Below are positions 29,161-64,000 of a DNA stretch of 64,000 nucleotides, piece after piece; position 1 is the first letter of the stretch; each line of letters opens with the position of its first letter. The position numbers were made by a program, and so were the translations under genes. The stretch is from Zoroaster sp. YZ-2022. Lineage: Eukaryota > Echinodermata > Asteroidea > Forcipulatida > Zoroasteridae. A model generated the notes under the pieces. That model was not told the origin of the DNA. It saw nothing but the letters and a program-made list of their open reading frames with translations, and did not search any database. The stretch spans positions 5,945,200 through 6,009,199 of the forward strand of contig CM055822.1 in NCBI GenBank assembly GCA_029582265.1. Reading direction: 5' to 3'.

Positions 29161-29628
29161 TAGAAAGAATGTCGTATCCGACTGCCACTTTTTAAGGGTT
29201 TTTTGGGAATTTTTTTGCAACCACTAACCAGTTAAAAAATGATTCTATCGATTGTTGGTGGTACAGAAAGCGAAAACCATCTTTAAAATCCACTTTTCTG
29301 ATGGTTTTAGGACTTTATTTCCCTTCTAAAAAAATCCTCCCCTTCAGAAAATAGAAGGATCCTATTATAGTTGCCACTGCGCATGTACAATGACTGTGTT
29401 GGTCACTAATTGTGGAGTTGACAAGATCAGACTGACATGACTGAGGAAGTCATCGTATACCAAAAATGACTGATTTTTCATGAAATAAATATCCTGGAAT
29501 AATTTGAAGTATATGTCCATCATCATCCATATGTTCTCCACCTTACTGGGTAGGTAAGATTACTTTATTGGTTATATTGAATGACAAAAAGTGGCGGACT
29601 GATACGACATTCTACCCGGTGATTTTAA
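29161..29628. mobile_element. MITE family A, copy 3
   Basis: AAAGAATGTCGTATCCGACT at the left and AGTGGCGGACTGATACGACA at the right. Full-length, inverted relative to copy 4. Confidence 0.85.
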
Positions 29629-29675
29629 ACAAGTCACATGGTCTATACAACCAACCTGCTTATTACGTTAAATGT

Positions 29676-29905
29676 CATTAAAGGGGCAATATCGTCACGA
29701 TCAACAGGGCATGGAATCGGAGTGCTAGTTTTAGATCAACTCAGTCAGTGACTGAAAATAATACCCACATGATAAGGTCATATTACCGTTGCTGTTACAT
29801 AAATGAGCTAGTAACTTTTAGTCACTGCGTTCATCATAACCAAGGGAACTGATTCCATGCCCTGTTGAAAGTCTGCTCTGATCGTGGCGATACTGTCCCT
29901 TTAAC
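29676..29905. mobile_element. MITE family B, full copy
   Basis: TTAAAGGGGCAATATCGTCA at the left and TCGTGGCGATACTGTCCC with TTTAA at the right. The interior contains ACAGGGCATGGAATC and its inverted partner GATTCCATGCCCTGT. Confidence 0.88.
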
Positions 29906-31028
29906 AAGAAAATAGTGAAAATGCATTCTGACAGATATTTCCTGTTTCATTTCAATGCAGAATTTTGGAAAGAATGTTTGTGCCATTATGCATTAGTTAC
30001 AAGTGGGATTGATGATTGATGTTTGATGCTGTAAATCCCATTTTATTCCCAAACAGAATCCCAGTAAATTTGGGCTCCGAGACTATGCAAAATAGATGAA
30101 ACTCTGCGTTTCTTTACAATCATACAATGTTGTTCCAAAACCCCTATTTCCATAAAACATTGCACCTGATTCCGATTTTGCTTTTTAATTTTTTTCCCCA
30201 GAAAATTACATTTAACGTTATGTTGATAACATGTTTTAAGAATTAACGTTACAGGGAAATGTGATAAATTTAAGTCTGAAACTCAGTTAAGCCTAATTAT
30301 TTATTGGTCCTAACTTTAACTAACTGCTGGAGGAAAAATATTTTTCTCCCCCATGCCATGGCCATGTTGAGGATCATTCTAAAAAATTCAGCAAGTAATT
30401 TAAACTTGTGAGTTGTGTTGTGCACATTCAGTGACAAGTCAGCCATTTTTTGGTCGTCCTTCAAAACCACAGACTATTTTCTACCTCAAAGACTGTTCAA
30501 AAGCATACTGCATGCTCTTCACTTATAAAAATCCAGAAAACACGCACTCAGCGTAACACTTAACACAAGTTAGAAGCGATTTCTATCAAAACGAGACTGG
30601 CACCCCTGTTTTTCGTCGTGCGTATTCACCGGGGGGAAACCGTTGCAAAAACCAAACGGGCCCGACCCATTTCTGAGCAAACCTTTAAAGATAGCAAGTT
30701 TTTGAAGAGGTTTGAACACCGTAAATTTAAGCAAATCGGTCCTCGTTTTTTAAAGAAAAAAACATGGTCAAAATTCAGTTTCCTACACTGCGAGGAAAGT
30801 AAGAAAGAAATTAATCAAACCTTCAAGCACAGCGTTAGAAACTCTCATTAAACTGCAAAATGGCGTCCAGATATTATCAGATGTGGGCGCCCTCTTGAAC
30901 GTAATCCGTAATCAGATTGTTAGGCGTGATCCATTTGAGAAATAGGGGTGGTGATACTGTTGCTCCTATTTATTGACTGATAAGGCTTGGACAGTAGTAT
31001 AAGGATCCATGGTTCATTGCAGTTAGAA
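29906..31028. other. Intergenic sequence, possible promoter zone of the zinc-finger gene
   Basis: No exon could be supported. A 78-codon plus-strand frame at 30618-30851 is Lys/Arg-rich but shows no domain or splice context. The area around 30600-30900 has a few more CpGs than its surroundings and could hold the 5' end of the minus-strand zinc-finger gene. Confidence 0.3.
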
Positions 31029-31497
31029 AACGTGGGTAGAATGTCGTATCCAACCGCCACTTTTTCTCATTCAATATAACCAATAATGTAACCTTACCTA
31101 CCCAGTAAGGTGGAGAAATATGGATGATGATGGACATATACTTCAAATTATTCCAGGATATTTATTTCATGAAAAATTGGGCATTTTTGGTATACGATGA
31201 CTTCCTCAGTCATGTCAGTCTGATCTTGTCAACTCCACTGTTAGTGACCAACACGGTCATTGTACATGCGCAGTGGCAACTATAATCGGATTCTTCTATT
31301 TTCTGAAGAGGATTTTTTTAGAAGGGAAATAAAGTCCGAAAACCGTCATAAAAGTGGATTTTAAAGATAGTTTTAGCTTTCTGTATCCAAAAAAAAATCG
31401 ATAGAATCATTTTTTAACCGGTTAGTGGGTTGCTCAAAAAAAATCCAAACAAAAAAAAAAACTTAAAAAGTGGTGGTTGGATACGACATTCTTTCCG
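31029..31497. mobile_element. MITE family A, copy 4
   Basis: GTAGAATGTCGTATCCAACC at the left and TGGTTGGATACGACATTCTT at the right. It provides the uninterrupted reference for the insertion in copy 2. Confidence 0.85.
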
Positions 31498-32977
31498 AAA
31501 AGGGTCATATTAGAGCACACTTTCTTTTGGGAGAGAAACAGAGATGGCTTAAATGGTCCGATCACAGCTCAGGCGCGTGTGGACGTGGGAGATAGGCCGG
31601 GGATGTTGGAGGCGAAGAGAGAATCATTATCATATAAATGACCCCTTCCCCTCTTTGAACGGTGATTCCATTCACCTCGTCAAAAAGAAACAAATAATAT
31701 GTTCCAAACTGTGAATTAATTTGAACCATTTTCTCAGAATTCATTCGTGTTCTCATTTGGATAGCTAGACGTTCACATGATCTGGGCCCAGTCATGACTT
31801 TTCAATGTCACTGGTCTATGAAGAGTCCTCCCTTTCCAGGGAGAAATCCCAGCCAGATAAACCCTTCAAACATTGATTAAATCCTTAAATTTACAATTTT
31901 TATGGTCAAGAATATTTATTATGTATAGGCTATATTTTATTTCAATGTACCGTATTCCCAAATAAATATATCACTTTTTTTGTACAAAAACATACAAACA
32001 AAATTATATAAGCATGCTGTTGAAAACATCGAGTTTACCTTTAAATATTTTGAATTCCACTTTCTCAAAAACGCACCTTCCCGTTTTCAAACAACCCCAC
32101 GGGCCTGTTATGCTTATTTCAGAACAATTTACTTTATTATTTGAGTTTTAAAAAAAAAACTGCTTTGAGATTATTTAACAAATACATTCCAGTCAATACT
32201 ATAAACTACTTTGATTATTGGTTTATAATCATCTTCAATGTCAAATAAATTAATAGTTTAATCTCCACCACTTGTGTTTGTATACACTCCATTAATGTAC
32301 GACGTTAAGAAATGAACGTTCCGTGCTCGACCTAGTTTTTACCCCTTTTACCACAATTGCTTTGTGGTCATCAATTCAACAATAATTCGTCTTTTTTCTT
32401 AACTTGGCTCGCTGGGGTTGCTTTAAATTCCAACGAACACTGCTAGAAGAAAGTTATCTTTCTTACTTTTGCTTACCTTTTTTCAGTTCGAAATGAAGAT
32501 AGCGTTAGAAAATCCGTGGGAAAAACTTTCGTATTACAGTTACATGCAATATTTTTTCTTACTTCTCCATTAACAAAATAAAACGCAATTCCGAATAAAT
32601 AACCAGCAAGAATTATGATACAGCTCATCCAACACAGAACACAATACATCTCGGAAAGTAGAAATATTACAAAAGAATTTATTTTTTAGTAATAATTATT
32701 ACACCGTTCTCATGGTAAATGACTAACACATAAAAGGGTGGACTGACTACCAGATGCATAGACGAAGATAAATAGGGAAATAAGAGTCTAGACACAGGGA
32801 AATAAGGGACACAGGGAAATAAGAGTCTAGAGTTGGGAAAAATTGCAGTAAAAAAAATACACTTAACAACACTTTCCACCAAATCCTTGGACTATTTTTC
32901 TGGCAAACTGCAGGCTACAGGAAACTCGGGGGCCAGAAAGCATCATTACTTTATTCTATTGCATCTTTTTCAGAAAC
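31498..32977. other. Intergenic sequence downstream of ITFG1
   Basis: AT-rich, no supported exon. Short frames at 31562-31795 and 32679-32882 lack domains or signals. GGGAAATAAG recurs a few times around 32770-32830. Confidence 0.45.
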
Positions 32978-33389
32978 TGTAAAACTGGTAATTTTCGCGC
33001 AACATTTATTTTCGCGCTTTTCGCGTAACGATTAGACAGCGCGAATTTAAAAACGCGCGAATTTATTACCCGCCGGGTGGATCCAAGTGGGGAAAGCCCT
33101 CTGCCCTAGTTATAGCCATGACCCCATGACCTCTACCCCCGGCCCCGTAATGAAGACGTGCCGACGTACATGTACATACATGTATATAAGCACTTGTGCA
33201 GGGCGCCGGTGCACAACTTCGGCACTATAATTAGGTCACCTTTTGAAGTGGTAAATACGTGTCAACCAAATTGTGTGCATTGTACTACAAGTCAAATATT
33301 TACCGTGCGCGAAAGCAACAACCCGCGAATGTGTCGGTAGGGTGGCTAAGTGCGAAAAATTACTCGCGCGAAAATTACCAGTTTTACAG
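32978..33389. mobile_element. DNA element with CGCG-rich 24-bp inverted ends
   Basis: CTGTAAAACTGGTAATTTTC at the left and GAAAATTACCAGTTTTACAG at the right are perfect inverses, continuing into GCGC. The interior is rich in TTCGCGC/GCGCGAA words. It lies just 3' of the ITFG1 coding end. Confidence 0.85.
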
Positions 33390-33574
33390 CAGGGTAAAAA
33401 TAAAGCCCCAAGGGAATTTTATTTCTATTGATTTTGAGGACAAAAGGGCTAATAGGTTCTCGGTTGCTATCACAATGGAAAACAATAGGTCCTCTGTTGA
33501 CATCATAAAATAGGAGAACAATAGGAGGTCCACGTTAGCGGGTGTTTCACGCTCGTGAGTGATGCAAGGGTGAA

Positions 33575-57280
<23,706 letters not shown>

Positions 57281-57490
57281 TTTCAAGCTAACGTCATCAT
57301 CATTAGAAAAAGAGTAATAATAATGATTTAGTCTGAAGCCCTCTCATATTACTCTGAGTATACATATAGATGATCGTGGCGCCAGACAATAATTATATTG
57401 TGGTCGTTGGCCTACTTTTCAGATTAAACGTTTAAAAGTCATTACTAGATATGCGGCTGCGCAGTTTTAAGTAAAGAATCATTTTTAAAG
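57281..57490. promoter_or_regulatory. Bidirectional promoter between ITFG1 and DDX27
   Basis: The two start codons are only 210 bp apart on opposite strands. No TATA box was seen in either direction, which is common for divergent housekeeping promoters. The role is inferred from position. Confidence 0.75.
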
Positions 57491-63559
<6,069 letters not shown>

Positions 63560-63889
63560 GTGAGTTGACAAAATCGGAGTTCAGTCATTGGCTGCATTGG
63601 AGACTACACTGAGAGCTCCATCGAAAGCTCAGGGAACCAGTTTCATTGAGCTGCTAAGCAGACAAAGTTGCTTAGAGGGAATGGTTGGTTACTAACCAAT
63701 TTGTGTTTGCATGTTGTACTAGATTTAGCTGGTTGTGTAATAGACAATTCTTCTTAGCAAATCTAAACAAATTTTATGTTGTTAGGAAATTTATATTCTA
63801 CCAAAAATATATATTTAGATGAAACTCATAAACAACATTTTAACCTTGACATTAATCGTTATTATTAATTGAATAATTCATTGTTATTA

Positions 63890-64000
63890 TTAACCCTCCT
63901 ACTTTTGGTACATTTTTCATACAAGTTGATGCACCATTTGAAACCATTCGCTTTTGTGATTTTGAATGGTGAAATAACTGTACAGTATTGATTTCCCCAA
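63890..64000. mobile_element. TTAA MITE, family D, copy 2 (cut by window edge)
   Basis: TTAACCCTCCTACTTTTGG, then the same ACCATTTGAAACCATTCG opening as the copy at 52994. Confidence 0.88.

Noticed and set aside
30618..30851. Lys/Arg-rich 77-residue frame
   Set aside because: No recognisable domain, no splice partners and no second copy. Treated as chance.

Overview
This is animal nuclear DNA: split genes with GT-AG introns, AT-rich introns, tRNA-derived SINEs, a decayed LINE and very many short non-autonomous DNA transposons. Gene content (BANP, ITFG1, DDX27, ZNF341-type zinc finger, histone H3) is general bilaterian. High protein similarity to vertebrate family members, compact introns and the repeat style suggest an invertebrate deuterostome (echinoderm, hemichordate or cephalochordate-like). 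That placement is inference.

Layout. 0-2.2 kb: repeats plus a possible first exon of a ZNF341-type gene leaving the window on the left (minus strand). 3.4-19.4 kb: BANP on the plus strand (nine coding exons, BEN domain), with its last coding exon present twice (17.06-17.27 and 19.18-19.39 kb). 20.7-28.7 kb: a large ZNF341-like C2H2 zinc-finger gene on the minus strand, whose first intron holds a SINE, a long (TTA)n tract and a decayed LINE. 33.6-57.3 kb: ITFG1 (T-cell immunomodulatory protein family) on the minus strand; all 16 coding exons were located and join in frame to 622 residues. A complete histone H3 variant gene with one intron lies on the opposite strand inside ITFG1 intron 15 (35.6-36.3 kb). 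57.5-64 kb: DDX27, divergent from ITFG1 across about 210 bp, present through the DEAD motif and continuing off the right edge.

Between and inside the genes the window is crowded with repeats. At least five short element families share TTAA targets and the same terminal octamer (CCCTCCTA/TAGGAGGG) but have unrelated interiors. Several are saturated with a private 6-10 nt word in both orientations. Other families are long-TIR MITEs, foldbacks and minisatellites of 16, 22, 51, 60 and 81 bp.

Most genes are nuclear and act on DNA, chromatin or ribosome production: BANP (CGCG-element transcription factor), the zinc-finger protein, H3, and DDX27 (ribosome-biogenesis helicase). ITFG1 is a membrane protein. 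They do not form a pathway. The clearest regulatory clue is a perfect TCTCGCGAGA site, the motif bound by BANP, at the likely promoter of BANP itself.
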